From: Debaryomyces hansenii CBS767
Lineage: Eukaryota; Ascomycota; Pichiomycetes; Serinales; Debaryomycetaceae
Direction of reading: 5' to 3'
DNA: 64,000 nt
NCBI RefSeq assembly: GCF_000006445.2
Contig: NC_006043.2
Span: 806,001-870,000, forward strand
Shown here in pieces: positions 51,237 to 61,126 of the stretch (position 1 is its first letter; each line of letters begins with the position of its first letter). A program made the translations under genes and the position numbers. A model generated the notes under the pieces. It saw only the letters and a program-made list of their open reading frames with translations, was not told where the DNA came from and searched no databases.

Positions 51237-52118
51237 ATGTCAGATATACCCGGGGATGGAAATAAAGTAATGGCTAGTGATAAAAATATGGCTGAAAATC
51301 AACCGAAGTCGGTGGATGAAAACGAGGAGGAAGAAATACATAGTAAATTAGACGCTAAGCAGGCCGATGAAGAACCCAATAAACAGCAAACAGAAGAATA
51401 CAATGATAACGAAGATGGAAGAGAACCAGCACACGAGAATGAGGACGAAAATTTTAAAGCAGAAAATGACGATTCAGATCCGGAAATTGAACAGGGACAT
51501 GTAGACAATGATGCACAAGATCCAGCGTCCAATAAGGATTATGCCAAATTATTCGAAAAGTATCAAGAACGATTTTACAAGGTATATTCAGTATCACAGA
51601 AATTGTTTCAGAGCGAGGTATCTCAAAGACAAGCTTTAAGCTTTTATCAAAGAAGAAATAATGCATTGATTGATTTACTTGACAAATTCGAATCGAAAGA
51701 ACCGGTATCGCCAACCACTGACCAAGTTTTGGCTGATAGCGACAAATCCAGGATAGAGAACTTAATAACAATGAACCCTAGATTAAAGGAGGTATTGGCC
51801 CCCTTGTTAGCGATCGACGACTCCCAACAGCAATTTAAAGAAACGCATAAGATAAATCTCTTGATTAACGAAGCAATGCCTGATTTGATTAACGACGATA
51901 TGGGCAATTTCGAACTCAATCCCCAAGATATTGAGCCTTGGGTGAGAAGACACTATCCAAACTTAGTGATATCCAAATACAAACCGCTCACTATAAGTGG
52001 TAATAAATTTAAAGAGACCGTTGATACAGGGTCAACCACGACGACTAAAAGGAAACGAAAGCTGTCAAAAGACGATGAAAACGAAGAAGATCCACAATCT
52101 AAGAAACCTAAAAAATAA
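51237..52118 (+). CDS. acidic nuclear-type protein, function unknown (possibly Iec3-like)
   Basis: The protein has 293 residues. Residues 1-100 are Glu/Asp/Asn-rich. About 103-150 is a helical segment (YAKLFEKYQERFYKVYSVSQKLF then RQALSFYQRRNNALIDLLDKF), weakly like the N-terminal domain of INO80 subunit Iec3. A conserved-looking IEPWVRRHYPNLVISKYKP block lies near 237. The C terminus carries a bipartite nuclear signal (TKRKRKLSKDDENEEDPQSKKPKK). It is divergent from ASF1, convergent with TSC11. The Iec3 link is a guess from the pattern of residues. Confidence 0.7.
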   Translation: MSDIPGDGNKVMASDKNMAENQPKSVDENEEEEIHSKLDAKQADEEPNKQQTEEYNDNEDGREPAHENEDENFKAENDDSDPEIEQGHVDNDAQDPASNKDYAKLFEKYQERFYKVYSVSQKLFQSEVSQRQALSFYQRRNNALIDLLDKFESKEPVSPTTDQVLADSDKSRIENLITMNPRLKEVLAPLLAIDDSQQQFKETHKINLLINEAMPDLINDDMGNFELNPQDIEPWVRRHYPNLVISKYKPLTISGNKFKETVDTGSTTTTKRKRKLSKDDENEEDPQSKKPKK

Positions 52119-52141
52119 GAATTTTAACGTTCATTATATAC

Positions 52142-55100
52142 TTATTTAATATTGATATTCTTCTTATCCCTTTTCACTAGATTCTCTAAAACCTTAGTGT
52201 CTAGAAATAATTCGAATATAAACTTTCTAATGCTAAATTTATAACTCCCTCTATCAACCAATTTGATTATCTTCAAAAAAAGATTTCTATTTTCAAACAC
52301 TGAAGGAGAATTTTTTTTTATAAACATTAATTGTTTGGTTGCCTTTCTGGCGATTCTATTCAACACGGAGCTTGAATGTTTAACGAGATTCAAAATCTTC
52401 TCATAAATCTTTTCATGGTCGAAAAACTCATCATCGTCGATGTCACCAAATAGTCTATCAGTTTCCAAATTCTCATCACCGCCGCTAAATAATGAATAAT
52501 ATTTAATATCTCTGTATGGATTATTAATTTCAACATTAAAGATATCTTTTGTATAAAGATCTTTAGGGTAACTTAATTTCATAGGGTTATGGTACTTATC
52601 TATAACTGAATACCAATTCAATTCATCTAAAATTTCAATCCCTTCAATGGTTGAGGCAATACTTCCTATTAAATAGAAAGAAATACCTCTTATTTGCCAA
52701 CTTGGTGAATTATAAAATAAATTTAGGATCATCGAAACGACTGATTTATCCATATTAGTGTAAGCTGTGTCCAATAATTGAATCCCATATTTCGCGGAAG
52801 CGATACTACCAATAATCCACAAGTTCTGCTTTAACTTATTGATTAATTTACTTTGATCTTCTTCTTCTTCGTCTCCATCATCCACGGATATTTCATCATT
52901 ATTATTTTCAGCTATCTTCGCTGAAATCATCTCAATATTTGAAATTAAATTTTCTAAATAATTCCTTTGCTTAAGGGTTTGAAAATATACTAAGCCTTCT
53001 TCAGTTTGTAACAAGTAATTGAAGAAGTGAACTGGAAGTTTTTCGTCAAAAGCTATAGAAGAAACATACGGAAAAAATCTCCTTTGTATTAATAGTTCAA
53101 TCTTCTTAACATATTCGAATCCGATTAGGTTTATCCATTTATCAAACTCGGCATCGATAAATCCTGAATCTTCTAAGAACTTGAAACCAATTGATGTTTT
53201 CATAAAATTCATCAATAGCATCTTCCCGCTTGCATGTTTTGATAAAATTACTATTGAAGGCCTCAAGCTTATAATATGATTTAGAATATTTATATCATTG
53301 CTCAAGTAACAATCGTATAATAAGTCAATTGATTTATCTGAGATTTCCTGGTCGAGATCATATAACTGATTCACTAGTAATTTGATAACGAAATGTTCAC
53401 ATTCCTTAATTTTTATCAATTTTGGAATTACATTATCAATAATGAAGTTTCGAATCTTCAAATTAGATATACCAATTGCCTTTGATAACACAATTCTCAA
53501 CTGACTATCGATAGTAAAATCTAAGCTGTTTAATAGGTTTATGATCAAGTAATTATTAGACTCGGAATTTCTACTCCCCTCTATTATATTATGGAACAAG
53601 TTGATAAACTGCCATTGTTCTAACATTTTTAGTCCATAAGAATTTGCTGATAACGTACCAATAAATTTTACATAACCGATACTTAGTGTATTTTCAAGTC
53701 TCTTCTTCGACAAAATTGGCTCCTTGGCAACAATTCCACTATATGGATCCACTTGTGCAAATATTTCTGATACTTGAGGCAATAATTTGTTAGAAGATAG
53801 ATATTTTATACCCTGATTTAAAGTTAAGTAGGTTTCCAATAACTGACAACCAATATTTATATACATTTTAAAATTTTTATGAGTAATTGGCATATTGCAG
53901 AACCGGAATTTAAATGGTCTATAGAATGACATCAACCTCTTCAAAAATTTCGGGTTCTTTTCTAGAATCTCATCGAATCTTTTAGGGTTCCTTAAAGGAC
54001 CCTGAATAAAGCTGAATAAAAGATTCCAATTCCAGTCCTCATACTCTTTGATGGTTAAAATTCTGATGTTATTAACCATATTCTTGAATTCTGTATCATC
54101 TATATTATATCTTGAACCAATACTAACGTTTTTTATGTACAACTTTAGTTTCTTCGAAGACAGGTTCGATGGATCGAAACCCGAAGCTTGAGTTACTTCA
54201 TTTGATCTTCTAGTCGATTGCCAAATCTTGAAGGTTGAGGAATGCTCCAAACATTCATTGCGCAAAGACGGTAATATAAGCTTGCTCTGGAGTAATTCAT
54301 TAGGAAGAAAATTATTCGCCATCGAGTATATGTGGGTCACTAGTTTTGTTGCCTTTTTCGTATTTGCTTCATTAGAATTTTCTTCGATGACTTCAATTAA
54401 GAGGTCAATTATACCATGGTTAATTAAGATAGCTATAATTAAACCCAAATAGTGATTTATAAGGTTAAATTCAAAGCTTTCGGGGCTTATTTCATCATAC
54501 TCGAAGGAGTAATTGGAATTGTGGCCATAATTATTAAAGCATTGAATTACATCACCAATGCTAGATGACTTCAACCAAGGAAGCATTTCAATTCTTAACA
54601 TGTCGAGTATAATATCCATAATAATATCTCGTAATTTCGGGCCTTTTTTTTTTAGATTCAATATTAAATCTTTAAGACATGCAAAATTATTATGGGAAAA
54701 ACTCATTAAACCATTCCAATTCTTCAAGATAATTGAGAGCAGGAAAGCTGCCTTCTGCAATTTAAAGGTTGGAATGTTCTTATCTTCCTCACCTGAATCA
54801 ATGCTTGAAAAGGTTGATACCAACGAATTTAAATCGTGACCGTTTCTTAGGAATTTTCGAGTATTCTCTGAGTCCAATACTTTCATAAGCACAAGGATAC
54901 AATTCCCAGAGAGCTCGATTGAATCATCCTCCACTATAGTTTCAATGATAATTTTAAATCCACTACTGTGGAAGATCAATTCTGGTCTCAATAATGCAAT
55001 TTCACAGATCGTTTCAATGCATATTTTCTTGAAATTATCAGTTATATTAGCCACGGGTTCACTAATCTCAATTATAGCTATGAGACTTTTGATAACACCG

Positions 55101-55801
55101 ATCGATAGATTATCTGTACCCTTTGGGATGTTCAAAAATTCTCTGATTAGTTTAAGGGCCTGCTCTTTTTCTAGTAACGAGGAATTTGTGGACAAGGATA
55201 TTATAATAAAGATTAAGATTTTGGACTGGATTAACATTGTTAAGGATTCGTAATTAGATATAATGTATCGCATAATACGATAACCTGTAGCTCTTACTTC
55301 TGATACGTCGTGGTAAAGCATAAACTGGATTTTGTTTAAAAAGCTCTTGAGGACAATATCATTCTTTAAATGTGGGTATTTTATTAGAATAGATACTAGG
55401 TCGTTACCTTTAGACACGATCTGGTATTCGTCTGTATCTCTTATACTACTAAATGACTGTAAGATATCACTTAATAGCCAAGTCGGACTTTTGATATTTG
55501 CAGGGGATTCATTAATTAATTCGTTCATATCATCTTGATCGACGTGTACTTTGTACATCTTGGAATTTTCAATTGAATTGATATTGAGACTGTCGATCGA
55601 GTTCATGGTGGAACTTCGATCTCTATTGTCCCTATTCATAAAGTCATTCTCCAGTTTGGACGATCTCATCATTTCTCGGGGGAATCTAGGATCATTATAT
55701 CGCAGAGACTGCTGTTTAGAATTATTCAAATCCTGAAGACTGGTAGTAGATCCGGATGGGTGGGGGTCTTGGGGTGTATATGGGTTTATTCGATTGTTCA
55801 T
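52142..55801 (-). CDS. TSC11: TORC2 subunit Tsc11/Avo3 (Rictor family)
   Basis: The 1219-residue protein starts at the ATG 55801 (MNNRINPYTPQDP). The frame stays open upstream to 56134, but that extension has no ATG and lies in a duplicated promoter segment, so I reject it. The Rictor N-terminal helical repeat region is at about 85-500 (SPTWLLSDILQSFSSIRDTDEYQ...). The middle Rictor domains include FFPYVSSIAFDEKLPVHFFNYLLQTEEGLVYFQTL. The C-terminal domain has LWIIGSIASAKYGIQLLD and GISFYLIGSIASTIEGIEIL. Tsc11 scaffolds TORC2, which controls Ypk1, actin and sphingolipids. It is somewhat shorter than S. cerevisiae Tsc11 (1430). Confidence 0.92.
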   Translation of the reverse strand: MNNRINPYTPQDPHPSGSTTSLQDLNNSKQQSLRYNDPRFPREMMRSSKLENDFMNRDNRDRSSTMNSIDSLNINSIENSKMYKVHVDQDDMNELINESPANIKSPTWLLSDILQSFSSIRDTDEYQIVSKGNDLVSILIKYPHLKNDIVLKSFLNKIQFMLYHDVSEVRATGYRIMRYIISNYESLTMLIQSKILIFIIISLSTNSSLLEKEQALKLIREFLNIPKGTDNLSIGVIKSLIAIIEISEPVANITDNFKKICIETICEIALLRPELIFHSSGFKIIIETIVEDDSIELSGNCILVLMKVLDSENTRKFLRNGHDLNSLVSTFSSIDSGEEDKNIPTFKLQKAAFLLSIILKNWNGLMSFSHNNFACLKDLILNLKKKGPKLRDIIMDIILDMLRIEMLPWLKSSSIGDVIQCFNNYGHNSNYSFEYDEISPESFEFNLINHYLGLIIAILINHGIIDLLIEVIEENSNEANTKKATKLVTHIYSMANNFLPNELLQSKLILPSLRNECLEHSSTFKIWQSTRRSNEVTQASGFDPSNLSSKKLKLYIKNVSIGSRYNIDDTEFKNMVNNIRILTIKEYEDWNWNLLFSFIQGPLRNPKRFDEILEKNPKFLKRLMSFYRPFKFRFCNMPITHKNFKMYINIGCQLLETYLTLNQGIKYLSSNKLLPQVSEIFAQVDPYSGIVAKEPILSKKRLENTLSIGYVKFIGTLSANSYGLKMLEQWQFINLFHNIIEGSRNSESNNYLIINLLNSLDFTIDSQLRIVLSKAIGISNLKIRNFIIDNVIPKLIKIKECEHFVIKLLVNQLYDLDQEISDKSIDLLYDCYLSNDINILNHIISLRPSIVILSKHASGKMLLMNFMKTSIGFKFLEDSGFIDAEFDKWINLIGFEYVKKIELLIQRRFFPYVSSIAFDEKLPVHFFNYLLQTEEGLVYFQTLKQRNYLENLISNIEMISAKIAENNNDEISVDDGDEEEEDQSKLINKLKQNLWIIGSIASAKYGIQLLDTAYTNMDKSVVSMILNLFYNSPSWQIRGISFYLIGSIASTIEGIEILDELNWYSVIDKYHNPMKLSYPKDLYTKDIFNVEINNPYRDIKYYSLFSGGDENLETDRLFGDIDDDEFFDHEKIYEKILNLVKHSSSVLNRIARKATKQLMFIKKNSPSVFENRNLFLKIIKLVDRGSYKFSIRKFIFELFLDTKVLENLVKRDKKNINIK

Positions 55802-56606
55802 GAGTAGAAAAGGGTGGTATGGTTGGATCTGCTGGTGCCGTTGAAATGTTTTGGAAAGGTGTTTGTGTAATATCGCATCAAAGAATATGCAGAGAAGTTG
55901 CAAAGAAGCCTGCCCAAGATGATAAGTCGAAGATGCAGAAAATAGTAGGACGTAGTTAGGATTGTATATGGAAAAGCGAAGGCTGACATTAGATGAAATG
56001 GCAGGTGAAGATACAGAGATATTTGTTCTTATGAAGCTACATTGATAGAGTACAACCCCTGCTTTATCACGTACCAATCTGGTGTATAAACTCACTTTAT
56101 ATCCGTCGAAGAAAACGAGCAAATGATGATTCACTACTCATTCCAAAAGCCATTGTATTGTATGTTACTTTCGAAAAATGGTTTATAATTCATGATAGGT
56201 ATTAACCCCAATTACAGTCCGCGAATTGAGCATCTGACTGAATGACACTGATTCGTAAATTTTGTGGCACTTAACATAGCACCAACATGTACACAATATC
56301 CCAGGGTGTCGAGTGTATTTGCAAAGAATATTTGCCATCGGGATAGAAGAAAGCCAGGGTTCCGTAATAATCTTTAGGTCATGAAGTGAATGGACATAAG
56401 TACCGTATGCGGAAGCCTATTAATCAATGTCTTATTTCCGTCAATTTACTGGCTTACAATTACCTAGAAGGAATAATGCATACCATAATTAATTGCTATA
56501 AAACAAAAAGTGTATAAAACAGATGATGCCTTCCAAATGCCAAATATTTTTTTATTCCTAAACTCAATTGGTATTAGGCAGCTTGCTAAAAGGTGCAGAT
56601 TATAAA
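55802..56606. promoter_or_regulatory. divergent promoter of TSC11 and NmrA copy 1, founder of the duplicated flank
   Basis: The segment from about 55905 to 56300 recurs in diverged form at 57628-57900 and 59660-59950. Shared strings include GAAGCCTGCCCAAGATGATA and GCCATTGTATTGTA. A TATA box TATAAAA lies at 56513-56519 before the NmrA gene. No TTACTAA site is present here, unlike the promoters of copies 2 and 3. Confidence 0.75.
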
Positions 56607-57518
56607 ATGAGTAAGCTTTTGGTTGTTTTTGGGGCCACAGGTCAACAAGGCAGTTCTGTCGTTTCATATGTGAAAGAGAGGATGTCCGATAAGTTCAAAA
56701 TTCGTGCTATTACTCGTGATCCATCTAAGCCGGAAGCAAAGACTCTTCAAGAATCGGGCGTAGAGGTTGTCAAGGCCGACCTAGGTGATAAGCAGTCAAT
56801 TAAACAAGCATTTAAGGGAGCAGATACTATTTTTGCAATGACTGCATTAAACTTTGGGGGACAGACTGAGTTGGAACAGGGAAAACTTATTGCAGATGCA
56901 GCAGTCGAAGAAAAGGTTCCAAATATAATTTGGAGCACATTGGTGAATGCAAATGAAATTTCAAACGGAGAGTTTCCCCATGTAGTACATTTCGATGAAA
57001 AGGCCGAAGTTGAGAAATACATCCGTAGCTTGCCAATTAATAGCTCGTTCTTTTCTCCTGGCTGTTTTATGCAAAACTTTTTAGGGATGCTCAAGCCGCA
57101 ACCAGTAGGTGATGGGAAGTACTCCATGTTCAATGTTTTGAGACCAGGTTCTGAAGTCCCGTTTTTTGATACAGAAGATACTGGTAAGTTTGTGGGGGCT
57201 ATTCTTAATGAACCGGAAAAGTTTCATGGGAAGATTCTTTATGCGGCTAATGGCATGTATTCATATGAAACTATTGCTAAGATAATCAGCAAGGATACTG
57301 GGAAAAAAGTGAATTACCAACAAATACCAGGAAATACATTTAAAGAACAAATACCGGAACCAATTGCTGAAGAAATAACGGAAATGTTCCAATTTTTCGA
57401 TAAATATAATCTCTATGGTCCGGAAACTAGGGAAAAGGTTGAATGGGGAATGCTGCAAGTTTCCGACAAACTTAGTACGTTTGAGGGGTTCTTCGAGAGG
57501 AATCCCCTTGGTTTATAG
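56607..57518 (+). CDS. NmrA-like NAD(P)-binding protein, copy 1
   Basis: The 303-residue protein starts at the ATG 56607 (MSKLLVVFGATGQQG); a longer frame upstream begins with TTG and is rejected. The dinucleotide-binding motif GATGQQG is at residues 9-15. Other NmrA-family marks are VVKADLGDKQSIKQAFKGADTIFAMTA, NIIWSTLVNANEISNG and SFFSPGCFMQNFL. The atypical short-chain dehydrogenase fold without the Tyr-x-x-x-Lys pair suggests a redox sensor (NmrA/HSCARG type) or a reductase. It is the best-preserved ancestral-position member, next to TSC11. Confidence 0.85.
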   Translation: MSKLLVVFGATGQQGSSVVSYVKERMSDKFKIRAITRDPSKPEAKTLQESGVEVVKADLGDKQSIKQAFKGADTIFAMTALNFGGQTELEQGKLIADAAVEEKVPNIIWSTLVNANEISNGEFPHVVHFDEKAEVEKYIRSLPINSSFFSPGCFMQNFLGMLKPQPVGDGKYSMFNVLRPGSEVPFFDTEDTGKFVGAILNEPEKFHGKILYAANGMYSYETIAKIISKDTGKKVNYQQIPGNTFKEQIPEPIAEEITEMFQFFDKYNLYGPETREKVEWGMLQVSDKLSTFEGFFERNPLGL

Positions 57519-58303
57519 GTAAACGTAATTTATGAAATAATTAAGTAGTAATACACTGTGTAGTGATTGTTACGGGTATTTCGTTGACTTATAGAAGTGG
57601 AGTATAAGTTCTCCCTTAGTACTTTCCTGAAGAAGCCTGCCCAAGATGATAAGTCGAAGACGCAGAATATAGTGGGACGTAATTATGATTTAATATGGAA
57701 AGTGAAGATTACAGTAGATGAATTGGCAACTAAAGATACCTAAAAGCCATTGTATTGTAGGTTACTTTTGAAAAATGGTTTGATACAAATTCATGGGAGT
57801 TGCAATCAACCCTACGCCAATAGAGCATTTGACTGAATGACATACTTCTTAACTTTGTGGCACTCAAAACGCCATCAAACGCTTATTATAACAGGATCAA
57901 GTGTTTGACTTGGGGGGGTATTATTAATAATCTTAGATCATTATAGTCAAGTGAAATTGGTGGCTTATACGTATGCTTATATATTGAATGTCTATTTTCC
58001 ACTGCGGAATAATCGGAATTACTATTTTAACTAGTGTAGATTACTAACCTTGGTCTGTTTTACTAGTTTACGATTACTAATCTAGGTCAAAACCTACTAG
58101 TTTACGATTACTAATCTAGGTCAAAACCTACTAGTATAGTAATTACTAGAAGGAGAATTGCGTATATCAGTGCTTGTATATTATAAGGCAAAAGTATATA
58201 AAGCGAGTTTGGACCATCCAAATACCAAATTCTTTTTATCTCTAGACTCAATTGGTATTAATTGGTATTAAATAGCTTACTAAACGGGTGCAAATTGTAA
58301 AAA
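57519..58303. promoter_or_regulatory. region between NmrA copies 1 and 2 with duplicated TSC11 promoter and Yap-type sites
   Basis: 57628-57900 is a copy of the TSC11 upstream region (shortened). TTACTAA, the Yap1-family core, is at 58041-58047, 58074-58080 and 58108-58114. A TATA box TATATAAAG is at 58195-58203, about 100 bp before the ATG. No gene is seen. Confidence 0.7.
58061..58128 (+). repeat. two perfect 34-bp direct repeats carrying TTACTAA
   Basis: The unit runs from 58061 to 58094 and repeats exactly at 58095-58128. It begins TACTAGTTTACG, includes TTACTAATC and ends TCAAAACC. A partial third unit (TACTAGTATAG) follows, and a degenerate one precedes it at 58029. Confidence 0.9.
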
Positions 58304-59218
58304 ATGAGTAAAATTTTGGTTGTTTTTGGGGCCACAGGTCAACAAGGCAGTTCTGTTGTTTCATATGTGAAAGAGAGGATGTCCGATAGGTTCAAAATTC
58401 GTGCTATTACTCGTGATCCATATAAGCCGGAAGCGAAGGCTCTTGAAGAATCGGGCGTAGAGGTTGTCAAGGCCGACCTAGGTGATAAGCAGTCAATTAA
58501 ACAAGCATTTAAGGGAGCAGATACTATTTTTGCAATGACTGCAGTAAGTTTTGGAGGCCAGACTGAGTTGGAACAGGGGAAAATTATTGCAGATGCGGCA
58601 GTCGAAGAAAAGGTTCCAAATATAATTTGGAGCACCTTGCCCAGTGCAAACGAAATTTCAAACGGAGAGTTTACCCATGTTGTACATTTCGATGAAAAGG
58701 CTGAAGTTGAAAAATACATCCGTAGCTTGCCAATTAATAGCTCGTTTTTTTCTCCTGGCTGTTTTATGCAAAATTTTGCGACGTCGCTCAAGCCGCAACC
58801 AGTAGGTGATGGGAAATATACCATGTTCAATGTTATGAGACCAGCTTCTGAGTTCCCTTTTTTCGACACAGATGATACTGGTAAGTTTGTGGGGGCTATT
58901 CTTAATGAGCCTGAAAAGTTTCACGGGAAGATTCTTTATGCGGCTACTGACTTGTATTCGTATGAAGTTATTGCTAGAATAATCAGCAAGGATACTGGGA
59001 AAAATGTGAATTACCAACAAATTCCAGCGAATGCATTTAGAGAACAAATACCAAAACCAATTGCTGAAGAGATTACGGAAATGTTTCAATATGTTGATAA
59101 ATATAATCACTATGGTCTGGAAACGAGGGAGAAGGTCGAATGGGGAAAACAGCAAGTTTCTGAGAAACTTACTACGTTAGAGGAGTATTTCAAGAGAAAT
59201 CCTCTCGGTTTAGAATAA
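58304..59218 (+). CDS. NmrA-like NAD(P)-binding protein, copy 2
   Basis: The 304-residue protein is nearly collinear with copy 1, with GATGQQG at 9-15 and an extra Glu at the C terminus. Differences cluster in the middle and C-terminal half, for example NFATSLKPQPVGDGKYTMFNVMRP against NFLGMLKPQPVGDGKYSMFNVLRP, and GMYSYETIAKII against DLYSYEVIARII. These are around the presumed ligand side, so the copies may differ in substrate or binding. Its promoter has three TTACTAA sites, which copy 1 lacks, so it is probably oxidative-stress responsive. Confidence 0.88.
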   Translation: MSKILVVFGATGQQGSSVVSYVKERMSDRFKIRAITRDPYKPEAKALEESGVEVVKADLGDKQSIKQAFKGADTIFAMTAVSFGGQTELEQGKIIADAAVEEKVPNIIWSTLPSANEISNGEFTHVVHFDEKAEVEKYIRSLPINSSFFSPGCFMQNFATSLKPQPVGDGKYTMFNVMRPASEFPFFDTDDTGKFVGAILNEPEKFHGKILYAATDLYSYEVIARIISKDTGKNVNYQQIPANAFREQIPKPIAEEITEMFQYVDKYNHYGLETREKVEWGKQQVSEKLTTLEEYFKRNPLGLE

Positions 59219-60349
59219 TCTAACATTTCAACATGCGTTATTTATGATTTTATGTAGTCGATATTAAAATATGTACTTCAAATAGTATACTTCAAAATAG
59301 TTTATCATGTAGGTTTTGAATTATGGGAGTGTTTTATGACAGTGTATTTTAGATGGATAATATAAGTGGTATGGATCAAATTTACGGAATTGACCAATTG
59401 GTGGTAAAGAGGCAAAAAAAATGGATTAAGCATTGTGGAACGATAAACTTGTGAACATTTGCAAAAGTCTAAAAATTTCGAAAAAATATATGTCGGCTGC
59501 GAAAATTATCAAATTATAACAAGCAATCTAAATTGCGTAGTACAAAATAGAATGCATCTAATTGTCGATTCTGATAACTTTGCTTCAAGAACAATGTGGA
59601 GTGATTACATTAAGAGAGGCAAAAGGACATAGTAAGGTTATTAAATAGAAAGAAGATGTTCGAAGATGAAAGGGCAAGTGAAGATAGACCTTCGATTTTA
59701 CACATCAAGCTACAATTGGTTTAACACAAATCTTGCTTTATCACCTACAAATCTAGTGTATAATCTCACTGTCGTCGAGGACAACCAGCAGATGATGATT
59801 TACTCTTCATTCCAATGCTTCTGTATTGTATGTTACTTTCGTAGAATGGTTTAATTCATATAAGTTGTCAGTCTTAATTACTATCTACGAATTGAACATT
59901 TGGTGAAAGACATAAGTTCTTAATTTTGTGGCACTCAACATACAACATATATATGCTTGTTATCGCATATGTCCAGTGTTTGACATCGGGGTAGAGGAAA
60001 GATAGAGTTTTATCTTTCGGTTGACGGAAATAGGTACCTTATACGGTAGCTGCTATGTAATCAATGTCTTAGAGAAGAAGAAAGCTAGAGTTTAGTCAAC
60101 GGAAATAGGCACTGTATACGGAAGCTGCTTATATAATCAACGTCTAGTTCCATAATATGGAATAATCAGAATCACTACTTTACTAGTGTAAAATTACTAA
60201 TCTAGAAGAGAGTAATGCGTACATAATTACTTAATTGCTTTAACGCAGAAGCATATATAAAGCGAGTGAGAGCCTTCAATGACCAATTATAATTAATTCT
60301 AAACTCAATTAGTTTTAGGTAGCTTGCTAAAACGGTGCAAAAATAAAAA
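59219..60349. promoter_or_regulatory. region between NmrA copies 2 and 3 with second duplicated TSC11 promoter
   Basis: 59225-59600 is the 3' flank shared with copy 3. 59660-59950 is homologous to the TSC11 upstream region. One TTACTAA lies at 60194-60200 and a TATA box TATATAAAG at 60254-60262. A short local duplication contains TATACGGAAGCTGCTTATA-like text near 60035-60140 (ACGGAAATAGG twice). A 62-codon frame at 59666 lies in the duplicated promoter and is not called. Confidence 0.65.
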
Positions 60350-61126
60350 ATGAGTAAAATTTTGGTTGTTTTTGGGGCCACAGGTCAACAAGGCAGTTCT
60401 GTTGTTTCATATGTGAAAGAGAGAATGTCCGATAAGTTCAAAATTCGTGCTACTACTCGTGCTCTATCTAAACCGGGAGCGAAGGCTCTTCAAGAATCGG
60501 GCGTAGAGGTTGTCGAGGGTCAGGCAATAGGCAGTCAATTAAACAAGCATTGAAGGGAGCAGATACGATTTTTGCGATGACTGCATTAAGCTTTGGGGGA
60601 CAGACAGAGTTGGAACAGGGGAAAATTATTGCAGATGCAGCAGTCGAAGAAAAGGTTCCAAATATAATTTGGAGCACATTGGTGAATGCAAACGAAATTT
60701 CAAACGGAGAGTTTCCCCATGTAGTACATTTCGATGAAAAGGCCGAAAGAAATACATCCGTAGCTTGCCAATTAATAGCTCGTTCTTTTCTCCTGGCTGT
60801 TTTATGCAAAACTTTTTAGGGATGCTCAAGCCGCAACCAGTAGGTGATGGGAAGTACTCCATGTTCAATGTTTTGAGACCAGGTTCTGAAGTCCCGTTTT
60901 TTGATACAGAAGATACTGGTAAGTTTGTGGGGGCTATTCTTAATGAGCCTGAAACATTTCACGGGAAGATTCTTTATGCGGCTAATGGCATGTATTCGTT
61001 TGAAACAATTGCTAAAATAATCAGCCAGGATACTGGGAAAAGGTCGATTGGGGAATGCAACAAGTTTCCGACAAGCTAGGTACGTTTGAGGAGTTTTTCA
61101 AGAGGAATCCTCCCGACTTAGAATAG
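60350..61126 (+). pseudogene. NmrA-like copy 3, broken by three lesions
   Basis: It starts with an intact ATG and MSKILVVFGATGQQG but loses frame at about 60515-60530 (four bases fewer than copy 1 after VEVV) and meets TGA at 60551. A second four-base loss lies at about 60747 (before the segment corresponding to KYIRSLPINS). Third, about 130 bases are missing at 61034-61042, precisely between two GGGAAAA repeats present in copy 1 (57300-57306 and 57430-57436). The stop-equivalent TAG is at 61124. Only about 67 N-terminal residues could be made from the first ATG. Confidence 0.9.

Noticed and set aside
52142..56134. Longer TSC11 reading frame of 1330 codons
   Set aside because: The 111-codon extension begins at GTG and contains no ATG before 55801, and it lies in the segment duplicated as promoter in the tandem array.
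56568..56606. 13-codon N-terminal extension of NmrA copy 1
   Set aside because: It begins with TTG; copies 2 and 3 start at the ATG corresponding to 56607.
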